64,000 bases of DNA from Eucalyptus grandis. Taxonomy: Eukaryota; Streptophyta; Magnoliopsida; Myrtales; Myrtaceae. The notes under the pieces were generated by a model. That model was not told the origin of the DNA, searched no databases, and saw only the letters and a program-made list of their open reading frames with translations. Of this stretch, positions 23,380-36,852 are shown piece after piece (positions within the stretch are counted from its first letter, which is position 1; every line of letters starts with the position of its first letter). The position numbers were made by a program, and so were the translations under genes. The DNA is taken from NCBI RefSeq assembly GCF_016545825.1, contig NC_052617.1, positions 54,627,382-54,691,381 on the forward strand, written 5' to 3'.

Positions 23380-24180
23380 GCCCTAACTTCGGTGATGCTG
23401 GTCTATCTTTCTACCTGAGCTACAAGCGAAAAGATAGATTCTTTTACCTCGCATGGTCTAATTGATTAATGTCTCAATCAATTTTCAATAGTCAATATAT
23501 ATAAATTTAGTATGTATCAATGATTGAAATAGATTGGGACGCTCAAGAGAAACATATTGTCCCAAAAAGACATAAGGTTATTTATTTGGCTAAGGTAACC
23601 TTGCGTTGCGGAAAAACTTTAATTTATGTTTTCAAGGAACAGATGTGCACGGGGGTGGGAGGTGAAGGAAAGAAGAATTTAAGGGGAGTCCAAATCTAGA
23701 ATAGTTAATAGGCAAACTGCAAAATAAGATAGAGACGAAAATGCCTCTAGATAGAATTGATTGATTTATGGATGGAGTTGTATATAATATTTTACGTGGA
23801 GATCATGTAATAACGTGGCCTTGTTCATGTGGGCCAAACTCCTGAAAACTAGCTTAAATAAATATGCAATTTATGGTCATTTGAATGGGTATTTATCTAT
23901 AAATCATTCGACAAGGTATCTCTTATCGGATGCAGGTCTTTAGGATTCTACGAGCTTCTATACTTAAAGAATCGATGTCCTCATTAGTTTTTTTTATTTA
24001 TAAATTTATAAATTTTGCTCGGCCAATTTATCGAGAGAAGTACGAAGAGATGCTACTCGTTGTAGTATTCTTCGCTATGCCCCGTAGTTAGGAATCCCAA
24101 CAGAAAATACATAAACTATGAAAAGATAAACAAACTTTGCTAGAAAAAAAAATACTTTGCTAAAGAGAGACAAACAAAAC

Positions 24181-24223
<43 letters not shown>

Positions 24224-24997
24224 ATTTTTATACTTATCAGCCCGACTCACTAGGAAGCCGATCCAGGCCCATCAAAGATTAATATTTTATATATGTATTT
24301 CGATCAAGGTCGAATCTCATCGTTTCGTCAAATTAAAAAGTTTGAAGTTTCAATTTTAGGTCAAACACATGTCCGACTCACAAAACTAATTATCTTAACG
24401 CCCATTTTTTTTGTACTCGAGACCCGCTCATGGATGGTTGATCAGGGAAGGTTCAACTAAAGAATAAATTTATCTTTTTTTTAATCAATAGAACCTCTTG
24501 TTCGCCATACCATTATCGTAAAATAATATTGAAATTCGACGGAACGATGATTTTGTTTGGATAGATTTAGTGGGCGCATGCGACCATATATCACCGGGGG
24601 GGCATTCTCCTTGCTTACCATTTATGACTACTCGACTGGGTCTCAAGAAAGGATTGATCACATGGATGCCGCCTCAATGCGCCCCAAATTCTTTTCTTGA
24701 GGGTCAAGATATTTACGATTTTGCCCCCAACAAAACAAACAAAAACTATCGCAGCAAATTCTTGTTTTGATTTCCCTTCTTGTTACGTCCCCTCCACATA
24801 GGAGGGATGCCAACAGAGAAGAGAATACATAAAAAGCTATGGAATGGAAAGAGACCCTGCTCCCCAAACCCCAAACGGAACTCAACTCTGTTCTAACAAT
24901 AATAATTAATAGTATTTTACACTCATCAACCTCCCTCTCTCCCTCTCTCCCTCTCTCCCTCTTCCCTCAATAAAATAAAAGAAAGACCCCACCTCGC
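23380..24997. other. CNL-B 3' flank, no gene
   Basis: A/T-rich flank shared with D (45212-46825) and more distantly with A. It contains a very long T-run near 24187-24216 and a CTCTCCCT tract at about 24935-24965 close to the end of the CNL. No supported gene. Confidence 0.5.
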
Positions 24998-27739
24998 TCA
25001 CTCCTCTCCCGAGGCTAGGAATTCCATCCTGGTCAAGTAGTTGATGGACTCATCATCTTTGATTTTACGTGCTGCCTCTCCATATGTCATTTCCTCTACG
25101 GGACCCTTCAAAATCAAAGTGACCCGGGCGGCTGGGTCCCACTCGAACTCCTCCCACCAGCCTTCTCCCGCAACGATCGAGAAGCTTCCCCTCATTCCGT
25201 TCGAGTCCAACGGTAACTTTTTGAGACCAGCACACATACATATCGTGAATTCCGCCCCTTGAGAGAAAAGTAGAGCGTGGTCGCAAATGCTCCTTAGTTT
25301 TGGAAGATTGTCGAGCCATAGGCATTTGAGACGTGAGAATAGTCCTGAAGCAGCTAATTCCTCTCTTGCAATTCCATCCCCGATTATTTTCTCCATCAAA
25401 TTACAATGCCAGACTATCAAACTTTGGAGTTTCGGAGCATGCACAAGCCAGGACAAGTCCAAATATCCGCATTTTACAATGAAAACTTCAACGAGGCTGG
25501 GGAAGCAATAGCAGTTGGGCGCTTGTCCTATCCCTTGATTAATCTCCATCTTCACAAGCATAGGACAATCTTCTAGAGAAAGCACCTCTAAATGCGAGAA
25601 ATTGCCGCTCCCTTTTAATGAGTGACTTATTGGGATGTGGGTCAAGCCCTCGCAATTCTCGATACCTACTCTCCTTATGCATCTCTGAAAGGATTGGAAT
25701 ATTTTTAGGGCAGAGGAAGATTTGTTCACCTTGATAGATAAATCGGTGAGACCTTGCATGCGCCCTAGTTCCTCCACCACCTCCTCTTCATTCTCTAGAC
25801 TCAATTCCCAACTGCTGAACACATTCAACGGTAAGCTTGCAATTGCCCCCTTAAAAATGAGGAATTTTCTTGTATTGTTCAATAGCAACCACCGTAAACG
25901 AGTCAAGTTGCTGATTTCCTTGGGCAACTCTCTATACCGAGTGTTCGTGACAAGTTCAAGTACCGTAGGCTAATCAAATTGCAAATCCCTTCGGGAATGA
26001 CGTCAATATTATTATTGTTGGATAGGTCAAGGACCATAAGACAAGCTGCCATCGACTCAAAAAATCCTCTTGGCAAGACACTCACTTTAGTTTCCCTTAC
26101 AATCAAAGTTTTGGGTTGGAAACACCCAAGTGGTGCTTGGTGGATATTCGAAATCCATTTTCCCCATAGAGATACTTTCTCCGCTTCCCCCCATTTGGAC
26201 ATCCCTTTTGTGGACATATCTTCTTCCTTCTCTATCACTAGCAACTTGTTCTCCTTTTTCCCGTGGTCGCGAGCAATCCAAGTCGCCATGTCGCGGATAA
26301 CGTCGTGCATCTTTATCTTTACAAACTGTAGTCCCAAATGAATAACCGTCTCACTTTCCAATAGACAAGCCATCTTTAAACTCCCCAATACATACTCTCC
26401 ACTCTCCCGCATATTGTATACATCATCGGTGTCTCCTAGCAAGCCCTCTCCAATCCACAATTCAATAAGATCGTGCGAGTCTATGAGGTAATCCTCAGGG
26501 AAGAGACAACAGTAAAGGAAGCAAAATTTAACGATAGAGTCGCTTAAACTATTATAACTGAACTCTAGTATGTGATACACTTCCTCCATACCTGACAGTT
26601 GATGCGGTTTGTTCCTGAGAGTTGTTAGCGCATAATGCCACTCATGGGGATGCTCTCTGCCAGCCATGGCTCGCCCGACGGTAACAAGGGCCAATGGCAA
26701 CCCTTTGCACTCTTTAGCAATGTCCTTGGCCAGGCGTTGAATGTCATCATCACAATTTTCAAGCGATTTGCCGATGTTCTTCTCGAATAATGTTAGAGCT
26801 TCTTCGGGCTTCAAGCACGATACTTCGCATGTTTCGTTGGCTCCCATTTGGTGGCATACTTGCTTCGACCGAGTTGTGAATACTACCTTGGATCCGTTCT
26901 TTGGACTAGGAGGAAGAACTCCGATTTCGAAAAGGTCCAGCCTCGCCCATACATCATCAATCAACAACACAAACTTCTTTTCAGCCAAACTATTCAACAA
27001 ATGATGGACCCTATGATTCTGAGACCATCCATCCCAGATCTCATCTTTAATGTTCAGTCCTTTCCTTACGACGTCTCGAATGTTATCTTCGTTCACTTGC
27101 TTTGACACCACCACCCAAATAACGACATCGAATTTAAGATTTGTGCACAAAAGCTCATTGTTGATATGTTTCATGAGGGTGGTCTTTCCCACACCGCCCA
27201 TTCCGTATAATCCAAACATTCCTGTTTTTTTTTCGTCCGCTAGCCATTTCCACACTTCATTAAGCAAAATATTAAGCCCCACGGTCTTAACCATAGGTAT
27301 CGCAAGTATTGCCGGGCTAGGCAATGGTGACGTGAAATTGCTGAATTCTCTTTTCTTACCTTGGAGCTCTCTCGCTTCATTGAGCAATCGATCAACTCTT
27401 TTCCCCAATTTATAGCTCGACCAGCAATTCTGAGGAAGACAACGACTGAAACATTTGATTCGGTCACATTCCCTGGCTTCTTCAAGAACTTGATCTACTC
27501 CACCTTCAAATTCTTGCACCTTGCATAACCAGTTCTCCACTTGATTTGTGCGCCGTACACCTCCCTCTCGTTCTTCACGTTCCACCGTTCCCTTCACATC
27601 TCCGCTCATGGCCTCCAGATCTCCAGTGGCCTTCCCCAACGCCTCCACATTATCTTTCAAATTACAAATGTAGCCCAAAGGTTTGCTGGCCAAGCCCCAT
27701 AAATTTGACGAGTTGTAAAAGAGAATTTGCGAAATCCAT
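24998..27739 (-). pseudogene. CNL-B: CC-NBS-LRR resistance gene (RPS5-like), two frameshifts
   Basis: A long open frame (25903 to about 27700) covers most of the CC, then the P-loop GMGGVGKTTL, RNBS-A 'FDVVIWVVVSK', kinase-2 'KKFVLLIDDVW', RNBS-B, 'CKGLPLALVTVGRAM', RNBS-D 'CFLYCCLFPEDY', the MHD box 'KMHDVIRDM' and the first LRRs. The remaining LRRs and C-terminus are open in another frame (24998-25927). Compared with CNL-D there are two lesions. A 2-bp deletion near 27710 puts the ATG at 27739 out of frame with the rest of the protein. A net 2-bp insertion near 25940 breaks the LRR just after 'LNLSRT'. An internal ATG could at best give an NB-ARC protein without the normal N-terminus. It is very close in sequence to CNL-D. 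Confidence 0.9.
27183..27204. promoter_or_regulatory. Candidate miR482/2118 target in CNL-B P-loop
   Basis: The 22 nt opposite the P-loop codons read TCTTTCCCACACC then GCCCATTCC on the plus strand. That is almost a miR482/2118-family miRNA sequence, so the CNL transcript would be highly complementary. The site is identical in CNL-D. Confidence 0.5.
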
Positions 27740-27920
27740 AGATTCTTTCGGGAGATGAGAGATCGAAAAGGAGTAATCCAGATGGATTGAGAGCAGGATT
27801 GAGTTCGAGCAGGCGAATGGGTGGAGTTCGATAATAGAGGGTCATCTAGTAAGGGACGACTTTTACAGATTCAATAATGGAGGTCCTAACTAATGGCCCC
27901 ACAACAGGACAATAATACAA

Positions 27921-28140
27921 GCAAAAGTACAAATCACAACTCGGGAGTTGAATTATTGCGCACGCGGACAAACAACTTTTTAGAAAGTTGGATTATGGAA
28001 ATAAAGCACTCCTCGCAACCACACACATATATATAAAAGCAAAAAGTACAGAACACAACTAGGTCGAATTATTGCGCATACCGACAAATAACTTTTTAGA
28101 AAATTGAATTATAGAAATAAAGTGTAACTCACGACTTTTC
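27921..28140. repeat. Two-copy direct repeat of about 115 bp upstream of CNL-B
   Basis: The unit starts 'GCAAAAGTACA..ACAACT' and runs through 'GAATTATTGCGCA', 'CAACTTTTTAGAAA' and 'AAATAAAG'. It occurs at 27921 and again at 28039, with small differences. The same pair lies upstream of CNL-D (49734-49958), so it predates that duplication. Confidence 0.8.
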
Positions 28141-28458
28141 CACAAAACAGTCTGAGCATTCATGAGGCTTGAAATTTGAATATAACGCATCTATCGTGCA
28201 AGATACCACTGATCCTCGCTTCCGACGAATTTTAGGATAATGTTAAAAAAAACATGGTAATATTTTTAAATACATCAATTCGTTGTTGATTAGGTCCATA
28301 ATTTTATACAAGAAGGTTTTTCCTAGCACTGTTATGTAATTTTCGTAAAGGAGATTAATTATAGGGAGAAGAAAAAAAAATTCAATAGGAATTGGCAACT
28401 TTAATTAGTAAAATTAATACCTGCGTAATAGTAAATTGTGACTTTGAAATAATCTTGC

Positions 28459-28482
28459 ATTATTATTATTATTATTATTATT
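28459..28482. repeat. ATT microsatellite (block B)
   Basis: A run of ATT units, about eight. The corresponding D locus (50266-50296) is longer, so the tract has changed length since the duplication. Confidence 0.9.
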
Positions 28483-31400
28483 TTTACAAATCAAAGACTG
28501 GACATTAAAATCCACGTGCATCGTGCATTTAATAATCCAAACATGCCCTCCTCCTTCTTGAGATAGTTAGTAGCTCCCCCGCATGTGAATGGTTTTATGC
28601 CCTCCCTTTCTTCTTTGAGATTATTAGTTGCCGATGCTATTCGTTTTGTTTAATTTGGATCTGGCAACGCCGATATCCATATATAAAATTAATGGGTTGC
28701 AATTATCTAGTGGTGTTCAGAAGATGGGGCAAAAAAGTAGACTCGTATCTAGTTAGAAATTTCTTGTTTACAACATGGCGAAAAGTTGAGGACGGTACAA
28801 TGTCAGAATCGTATGAAATGGAATTTGAAAATGAAAAAGATTAAACTCACTCACGAAAACACATTCGTCTCTGTCACTGAGTACATGTATGGGCATGAGT
28901 CGCTGGTCTCTAATTATCGTTGTATTGGTAGCCATGAAAATTAGACTTCTTTTTTTCAAGCCATTCCCAATCCAATATTCTTAGGTAGTACTATGAGGTA
29001 ATTGCATGTTGTGCATTTACCCTCTAACCCTAGATGATTCACATCATTTTAATCCCAAATACTAAATCATATCAAATTATATATTCTCACGAGACGTGAG
29101 TGTAATCTTTCAAAACACAAGGTTTTTCCATAGAGATTCCTCATGCGAAATACAAGATGCGAACATTCATATATGATTTTCCATCAACGGTGGTATCCAT
29201 GAGTTTTTCTAATTTTGGCCAACTTGTCACCCATATGCCACTATATTCTATTACAAAAGAAAAATTGAGGACCGAGGATTGGCGAAACTCCATACGCGTC
29301 ATTATTATAATTATTGGTATTATTATTATTTTACAATAAAAGAGAAAAGTCCGAGTGTTACACTATTACGCTCTTAAGAAAACTTGATCCAATTGAATTC
29401 TCTATCAATAAAGGAAAAAAAAAAGATTAGTATATAAACTAATTAAGAAGATTCCATGTAAACAGATTATTATGTACTAAGCTCCCATTACTATGTCGTC
29501 CCACTTATCAATGTTCAAAATATTGGGCCACTTTAACTTATAATTGAAAGATTTTTTTCTTTATGTTTGGTCGATTGGATAAATGGCCAGCTGGACAAAC
29601 ACTAGTAATCCTCGCAAAACTTTTTAATGGTCCTGGCTTGCAAATCCTTTCAGACTCTCCATGTAAATATGATAAAGTGACTTAAATTGTCTCTGAAGAA
29701 TAGCGTTTGAAACTAGCATTACGACGAAATAAAAAATAGAGACGGAAAGTCAGTGGCGGGCTTGGGATGAGTGATGGCCCTGCCCCTATCAGGAAAAAAA
29801 AAATATTACCCAATTATAATTTTTCTAATATATTACTACATATTATTAGAATTTTTTATCACCCCTAATCTTGAATTTGCTACTCCAATCACCCATGGTC
29901 CCAACATAATGTCGACTTTCGAGTAAGATGGAAATTGCTAAAGAGAATAGTATAGGATGCGATGACACTAACAATTCATGGCATTTCCCTTTGCCTGATT
30001 GATTATGAAATAATCATATAAAAAAAATATATCAGTTTATCACCAAATATTTTCTTTTTATTAATATTGAGTTTACTAGTCAACTGAATAGTGGGGTTTT
30101 TCACTTTCCAGCTTCGAATTGGAAAAGTTAAAGCGAGGTTTTCACTTTCCAACTTCGAATTGGTTGGTAAAGTTAAAGCTGAGAAAGTAAAGGAGAAGAC
30201 CGGGCCTTGCTTTGATGGACAGCATATTCATCCCCACTTTCCATATTTGATTTTTTTTTTTAAAGTTACTTTTTCAGCAAAAAAAAAGAATCTTAAACAA
30301 CTTTTGTTCCCCGTTACAAAGATTAAGATGCTATCGGATAAGATAAAATAAGAAGTCTCATCATTTATTTGATGAAACTATCTATTACCCTAAGACCATA
30401 TTAATGATGTCGCATAGTTCGATGTTAATTCCCCAATCACGGGCAATCAACATATCAATTGTTGTCCTCTCACGCGCAATCTATTGTATCCATCTCCTCT
30501 TTCTCTTATTTGAAGTTCTCTTACAAGTATTCTTAACAAGATCGACCCACCCTAGATGTCAATTAATATGAATTCAAACTCCATGAAATTCAAGCAACCT
30601 CACTCCCGAGTTAAAGTAAAAAAGACACCTCTAAATCCAGATAGAAAGCCCATTGCGATTCCTCCAACATAGACAAAACATAGCCACTAATTAGCCGGGT
30701 TATCACCTTTTAATTTGCCTCTGACGAAAATTCCTTCAATTAAAAGATTAAGATATCTCCTACTAATATTGATCAAGAAGGTGCCAAAATATCACATTTT
30801 TTCCCTAAAAGAGGAGAAATTATATTTGGCCACTTCAATAATGGAACCGAAGGATCAGCCGCTGCTAGCACTGCCCAGCTCCCCCCTACCATCGAAGGAA
30901 GGACCCCATCTGCAAAACCTGACTTGAGGCTTCAACCTTCAAAGGCAATTAAAGGGGAATTTGTTCTTGTTTTCCACCAAGAACTACTGATAAAAAGACT
31001 CGTCAAAAACTTTACCAGCCTCTCTGTCTGCCCCACGCAAGGCCCTTGCCGCCACCATCTCCACAGTACCGCCATTACTGGCTTCGACAGTGATGGTCTC
31101 TCTCTAAGCTACACCTTCTCAACATTAATAAGTCAGTCATTGAAAGCAAAAAAAACCTCTGAATCTAGAAGCACAATTGCCGTGCCTCCACATCGAGGGG
31201 GCAATCGCATCAAGAGCTCAATCACATCGGAGGAGACGCCAAGCTTGCAAGAAAGAAAGCCAATCACAAACACAATTAAAAAGGGGAATTATGCAAATCG
31301 AAATATATGAAGGAACAAATGGTAAGACTCATGTTCAGTTAAGCAAAACACAATGATCCCTATCCAAATTGTTTGAGAGTTATAAGAAAACACAATGATC

Positions 31401-32551
31401 TCTCACAAAAAAAGGAACCATCATAGTCACCCTCTTCGTACTATTGTCAAAACCCACTCATTCTAATCACTTATACTTCTCTCTTAAAATTATTAAAATA
31501 ATGTTAACATTTTGCACAAGCACTATTATTTTACAATTAGTCTGTCACAAATAATTAAAAATTTAAACATAAGTTGCATACAATCAACAATTAAGTTCAC
31601 TTTTATTCATCTGTTACTCCATAAATCTAATGTCTCATGGATTTGATTTCTTAGCACAATTTTAAATATATATAGTTTATTGTGAATATAATTATAAAAT
31701 AACGACTTGAATCCATTTGAATCCATTTATTTACAAGTAAATTAAATTAAATCTGAAAGTTAAGAATTAACATAGTTTAAATATTTTACAATTTGAAGTG
31801 CGGAATTGTTTCCTCATTACATTCAAATTTGTATATTGGCAAGAAAAAAAATATGTCGACAAATTATTCTTCTATTAAGTATGAATATATAGATAGGAAA
31901 CAAATTGAAAGTAAAGTTATTTAGATTCATTCTATTGCTAGTTCAAGAAAAAGCTTTGAGAATTAAATGACTAATAACATATTTTATTGATAAAATAACA
32001 TAATTAAAAGATTTAAAACTGAATTGGCCAATAGATCCAAGACTTCTTGAACAATTTTCTCCCTAATATTCAATTGTCAAGGATTCTACCAAGGAACTAA
32101 ACTGCTCCAACTTCTTGATCCTCCTTGACAGGAGATCCAAACCTCATCTATGAATAAATTTGGGCACCATGACTCATGCAGTGATCTTTGTCACGTCATC
32201 TTGTTCACCATTTAGCGAGATTTGAAGACTGATGTTTATAACAAAATGTAAGTCATTGTATCGAATGAACAATGTAGCATATGAATAGACTTGCTACTTT
32301 TCCGTTTATCTGTCTCCAATAGGATTAAGACTCCAATTTAATAACAAGTTAAAATGAAATCGCCATTGGATTAGGCAAGTAGAACACGTCAACGGGGTTT
32401 CAATGGTTTCCACGAAAACGCTTTTCATGTTTATCCAGGGCATCTCATCACAGCATCAAAAATTTTATGAGCCTTTACTAACATAATGATTATGAGAACT
32501 TAGCATATTAATTTTCCACATGATAGCAAAGGTGAAAAAGAGAAAACTTAC

Positions 32552-32603
32552 AAAACGCTTGAAAGGCTTTCCATCTTTAAATATGATAAAGGTTAGTAAA
32601 TGC
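32552..32603 (-). pseudogene. Thioredoxin Y exon-3 3'-end fragment (block C)
   Basis: Same fragment and break as in block A: a 'FIIFKDGKPF-RF'-like segment with its donor site, ending abruptly at about 32603 in the same foreign sequence. The preceding deletion join is at about 32432. Exon 4 is absent. Confidence 0.85.
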
Positions 32604-33400
32604 CTATAAATTTGGAAGCACTGATCGTCAAGCATCCAAGAGGTAAACTTAAAATGAATCTTTTACTTATGCGTTCCAATCATTATAAAATCTTGCTTTG
32701 TGAAATTAAAATGTTAAAATTTCAATTCAAGTAAAAAACACGCCTAACTCACAAAACTAATTACATTTGATTCCCATTTTTTTTTTTTAACGTGAGACTT
32801 GTATGCGACTGATTAGGGAAGGTACAACTGTTAAATGAATCAATTCTTTTAATCAATTAAATCTCTCATGTGCACACAAGCATTATTGTAAAAGTGTACC
32901 GAAAATAGACAGAACGATTTTATTTGGATAGGCTCAGTGGGCGCACACGACCTTCATTAGTTGATAATTTCTTTTGTAGCTTAATTATTCTAGACAAATT
33001 GGACCATTTATTTTTTTGCATGTTCTTGTCCACAAATTGCTAAATTTAGGCCCGCATGCTTTATTCGCGAAAGGTTGGGATCCTCTGAAAATTACAAAAT
33101 CAATTTATATTTTACATTTACCTCGTAAAAAATTGATGTATCTTAATTTTTCTTTTCTTTCACTCTTTTCATTTTAGACTTTTTCTGTGCTTATCCCTCA
33201 GGTCACATCGGTCCATGACCTCGAATTGAAGTCACCTGCCCTGAGGAATGCCGGCCCGAGCAAGTCGCCTTGGCTTTGTTTGCATTGGGGCCAAGATAAA
33301 AGCAATCATCAGAAACTCTATGCCCCTCTCTGTATGTCCCACCCCTATGTAAAGCCCTTGCCGCCATGATCTCCACGGCATTGCCATTACTGGCCTTGAT

Positions 33401-35871
33401 TAGGGTTGTCGATGGGTAGGGTCGGGTCTGGTTTTCGGTTTTCTTGGCTGCTTGCCTCTCTGCATTGCTTGTCCGCAAGTGAACAAACCTCATTGCATTT
33501 GCTATAAAGTAGACTTATTGGCCGTAAATTGGCCGTAAACTATTTGAACGCATCAATCACGACTAGAAATATGCTCTGTTGTCAATGGAGCTACGAAAAT
33601 AAAAACTGGCCGAGCAAAGAATTTGAAGTAAATGTGTTAGGGGGAGACGAGGCCAATCTTTAGAAATGGGAGCCATACACGCTGCAAAGTGCAAATTACA
33701 TGGTATATTTCTTGGTGGAAAATTTGGGTCCTTCTGCTGCTCACGCTCACCTCTTCTTTATCAGGCAATTTTATGTCGTGAAAAGACTGTCAATCTGGTT
33801 TTAACCATTCCATTTCCTAAGAGTTTGTCAGAAAAACCAAAACTGTTTCTAATTATAGATCAACCAATATAAAAGTGAGTAACAGAGTTAAAAAGAATTC
33901 TTAAATAATTACCCTCAAATTCCAGAAAATAGTAGGCTTTAAATTAAATATGAAGAGAAATACAGAGTTTAAGTCTTGAGATAGATTTCCCAGCTTAGTT
34001 ATGGTTCAAAAGAAACATAGCAAAAGGTGGAGGTTCAAACAAAATACAAGACGGTCCTTTCAGCATCCTTCCTTTCCGAGCAAGCTTATTTGCACAATCG
34101 GTTGCCTTCCCCGAAAGCGTGTCTAATTTTAACCCTCTTGAAAGCTTCCAGAAGAGTCCTACGATCATTGAAAAGAGAAGCGAAAACAAGATTATTCAAC
34201 AAATTTAATAAGAGTAACGATACAGTTACCGGAGCATCCATCTCCGCCTGCAGATGAGTGATGTGGACAGGAAACTTCAGGAAAAGACAGACTAAAAATG
34301 ACTCGTTCATCCTTACAATCATGCATATATGTGGATGGTAATGGCTTAGAAGTTAAACAATAGAATTCCTCAAGAAAGTGAGTTTGCACCGTGTTAAAAA
34401 TCAAGCTGCTTTTAATTTCAAAGGTTCGTGCAAGTTCACAGTTTCAAATGCTTGTGCAAGTACACACTTATCTGAAAGGCACGAAAAGAGACCGTCCAAA
34501 TCAAAAGAAACTAACCAAAAAGATGCATACTTTAACAGCCACTAACAAAGAAGAAGACAATTATACACTAATTAATTGATCTCAAACCAAAAGAAGAAAA
34601 ACAATAATGATCGAAACTCCCTTTCACTATGAATGGCGGGAAGGCAATTCGTCGAAGAACCAGCTCTACGACATCACATCTCAAATGAAGGCACTTGCCT
34701 GTTTTTACATGGACAATGTTCTCCAATCAGAGCTGAGCAATCAATGAGTATGAGAAGAGACTGTACATGTGGGACTTGAGATCTTCAGAGTCCATGATAT
34801 ATGCAAACACACTCGTACTTAAGTCCATCGAATCACCTCAGGGTATACTGAACCAATTCCAAAGCTAGCCACAATTTTTTTATCTTTTATTTTGCTGAGT
34901 GTAGGAGCACGTTTTATAAGTCAGATAGTAAAAGTTGCATGACGGAGTAAGGCTGGTGGTTCGGCCACAGAAGAACGGGGCAACGACAGTAGAACAAATT
35001 TGAACAAGAGTCGAGACGAGATGGATGGAGAAGACGACCTTATCATCCTAATAGACAACAGTGGAAGGAATTTCCTTCTTAATAATTTTGTCAAATCTGC
35101 ATGTCGATATAACATCCCACCAGATCAGCTTCACATAAGTCCCAAAAGGGATTCACTCCATAGATATCCCCATGAATCTAACAATAAAATAAACAGCGAT
35201 GAGACTAAGAGGAGGGCAGAGTTTGCAAAATTGGAATTCTCAACTGAAGAACCTCTGCAGCCTGAAGTCCGTGCTTGATCAAACGAAAGAATCTCGGGGA
35301 AAAATTTAAAATCTCGAGTCTGCTTCTCGGACGATTCTTCCATCACACTAAGAAACAAACGGCCCACATCAATCCCCTACGCGAGCCCCCGACACCAATT
35401 CTCACTACCGTGGAGCTCGATCAGCCAGTCACCCGCGACTCGCGAGCGAGGGACCTCGTATCTAATCACGACCACACCCCCCCTAAACCGTTGAATCGAC
35501 AATCGGAACTCATCCGATGGAAACAGCAATCGATGCTCAAAAAGGGCGAGGAAGAAAACCCAGTCGAACGCGCGGGCGAATGAGAGCGGCTTCCTTCTCC
35601 GGCGGAGATGGTGCTCCGACGGAGTTTGGGGTCGTCTAGGGTTTGGGGGAAGAGACCATGGAAAGTGGAAAGTGCGGGGAGATGAGTGACGCATTGAAAC
35701 TGGATGTTGGAGGAGGCCATGGAAAATTGGAAACCGGAATGGATTTCGGGCATTTTGTTCCGGGTAGGGTTATAACCCCAACCTACCCGAACAAGAACCC
35801 CCAAGATCCCCGAAATTTTCGGGTAGGGTCGGGCCAGGCCAGGCCGGGCCGCACTTTTTTGACACCCCTTA
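33401..35871. mobile_element. hAT-like non-autonomous element, copy in block C
   Basis: This copy has the clearest ends: TAGGGTTGTC on the left and TTGACACCCCTTA on the right. The flanks ...ACTGGCCTTGAT and TTTTGATGATGATG resemble a duplicated target. About 2.47 kb, with the same interior as A. Confidence 0.6.
33995..34322 (-). pseudogene. LINE RNase H-like domain relic (block C)
   Basis: 'RRTLLEAFKRVKIRHAFGEGN' in one frame and 'CANKLARKGRMLKGPS' in the next. It is frameshifted near 34100, as in block A. Confidence 0.55.
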
Positions 35872-36852
35872 TTTTGATGATGATGATGGTCTCTCTATCT
35901 TTCCGCCCAAGCCACGTCCTCTCAATATTACAAGCTAAAAGACGGATAGATATTTTTTGCCTCGCATGGTCCAATTGATTGATGTCTTAACTAATTATCA
36001 ACAATTAATATATGTAAATTTAGTACGCATTAACTATTGAAATAGATTGGGACGCTCACGAGAAAAATTGTCCCAAAAAGACAACTAGTTATTTGTTTGG
36101 CTAAGGTAACCTCGCATTGCTGGAAAAGCTTTAATTTATGTTTTCAAGGAATAGACAGGCAAGGGAGTGAGAAGTGAAGGGAAGAAGAATTTAGAGGGAG
36201 TCCATATCTAGAATAGTTAATGGGCAAACCCCAAACCAATATAAAGACTGAAAATGCGTCTATATAGAATTGAATCATTTAGTGCCGGAGTTGTACATAA
36301 TATTTTATGTGAAGATCCTTTAACAACCTGATCTGATTCATGTGCGCTAAATTCTCGAAAAATTAGCTTAAATAATCATGTAATGTGGTGACCATCTTAA
36401 TGGACATTTATTTATAAATCATTCGGCGGATTTTTAGAATTCTACAAGCTTCTCCACTTAAAAGAATTGACGTCCTTATTAGTTTTTTTATTTTTAAATT
36501 TGCCCCGCCAATTTATTGAGAGAAGTACGAAGAGATGCTACCCATTGCAGTATTCTTCGCCGTACTCCCTCATTTAGGAATCCCAACAGAAAATACGCCA
36601 ACTATGAAAATATAAAGATACTTTGCTAGAGAGAGACAAACAGAAGCTATCGCCTCCGCACGTCACGTAGGAGGGATGCCAACAGAGAAGAGAATACATA
36701 AAAAGCTAATGGAATGGAAAGAGACCCTGCTCCCCAAACCCCAAACGGAACTCAACTCTGTTCTAACAATAATAATTATTAGTATTTTACACTCATCAAC
36801 CTCCCCTCTCTCCCTCTTCCCTCAATAAAATAAAAGAAAGACCCCACCTCGC
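35872..36852. other. CNL-C 3' flank with an A-type/D-type join
   Basis: A-type sequence up to about 36645, then sequence matching D from about 46604. The shared 'CAAAC' at the join suggests a microhomology deletion or exchange that removed about 0.9 kb of A-type flank. No gene. Confidence 0.6.

Larger units (their letters stand above)
15479..29540. repeat. Segmental-duplication block B (matches block D)
   Basis: The left part (15479-16957) matches block E (about 56000-57340). From 18127 the block matches D (40048 onwards) through the thioredoxin exon-4/exon-3 fragment, the hAT-like element, the CNL and its 5' flank (27740-29540). At about 16958-18165 B has an extra segment that is absent from E and contains the bHLH fragment. 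Differences from D are scattered substitutions, short indels and homopolymer changes, for example a T-run at about 24187-24216 that is much longer than in D. Confidence 0.9.
27740..29540. other. CNL-B 5' flank/promoter region
   Basis: A/T-rich upstream region shared with D (49555-51350). It contains a two-copy direct repeat (27921-28140), an ATT microsatellite (28459-28482) and a short minus-strand open segment (about 28768-28959) reading 'MATNTTIIRDQRLMPIHVLSD'. The D version of that segment carries many replacements, so I do not call it a gene. No TATA box could be assigned with confidence. Confidence 0.45.

Noticed and set aside
28768..28959. Possible first exon (MATNTTIIRD...) upstream of CNL-B, paralogue at 50578-50769
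   Set aside because: A donor-like GTGAGT follows, but the D copy has many amino-acid changes and no further exon was found; evidence is too weak to call a gene.
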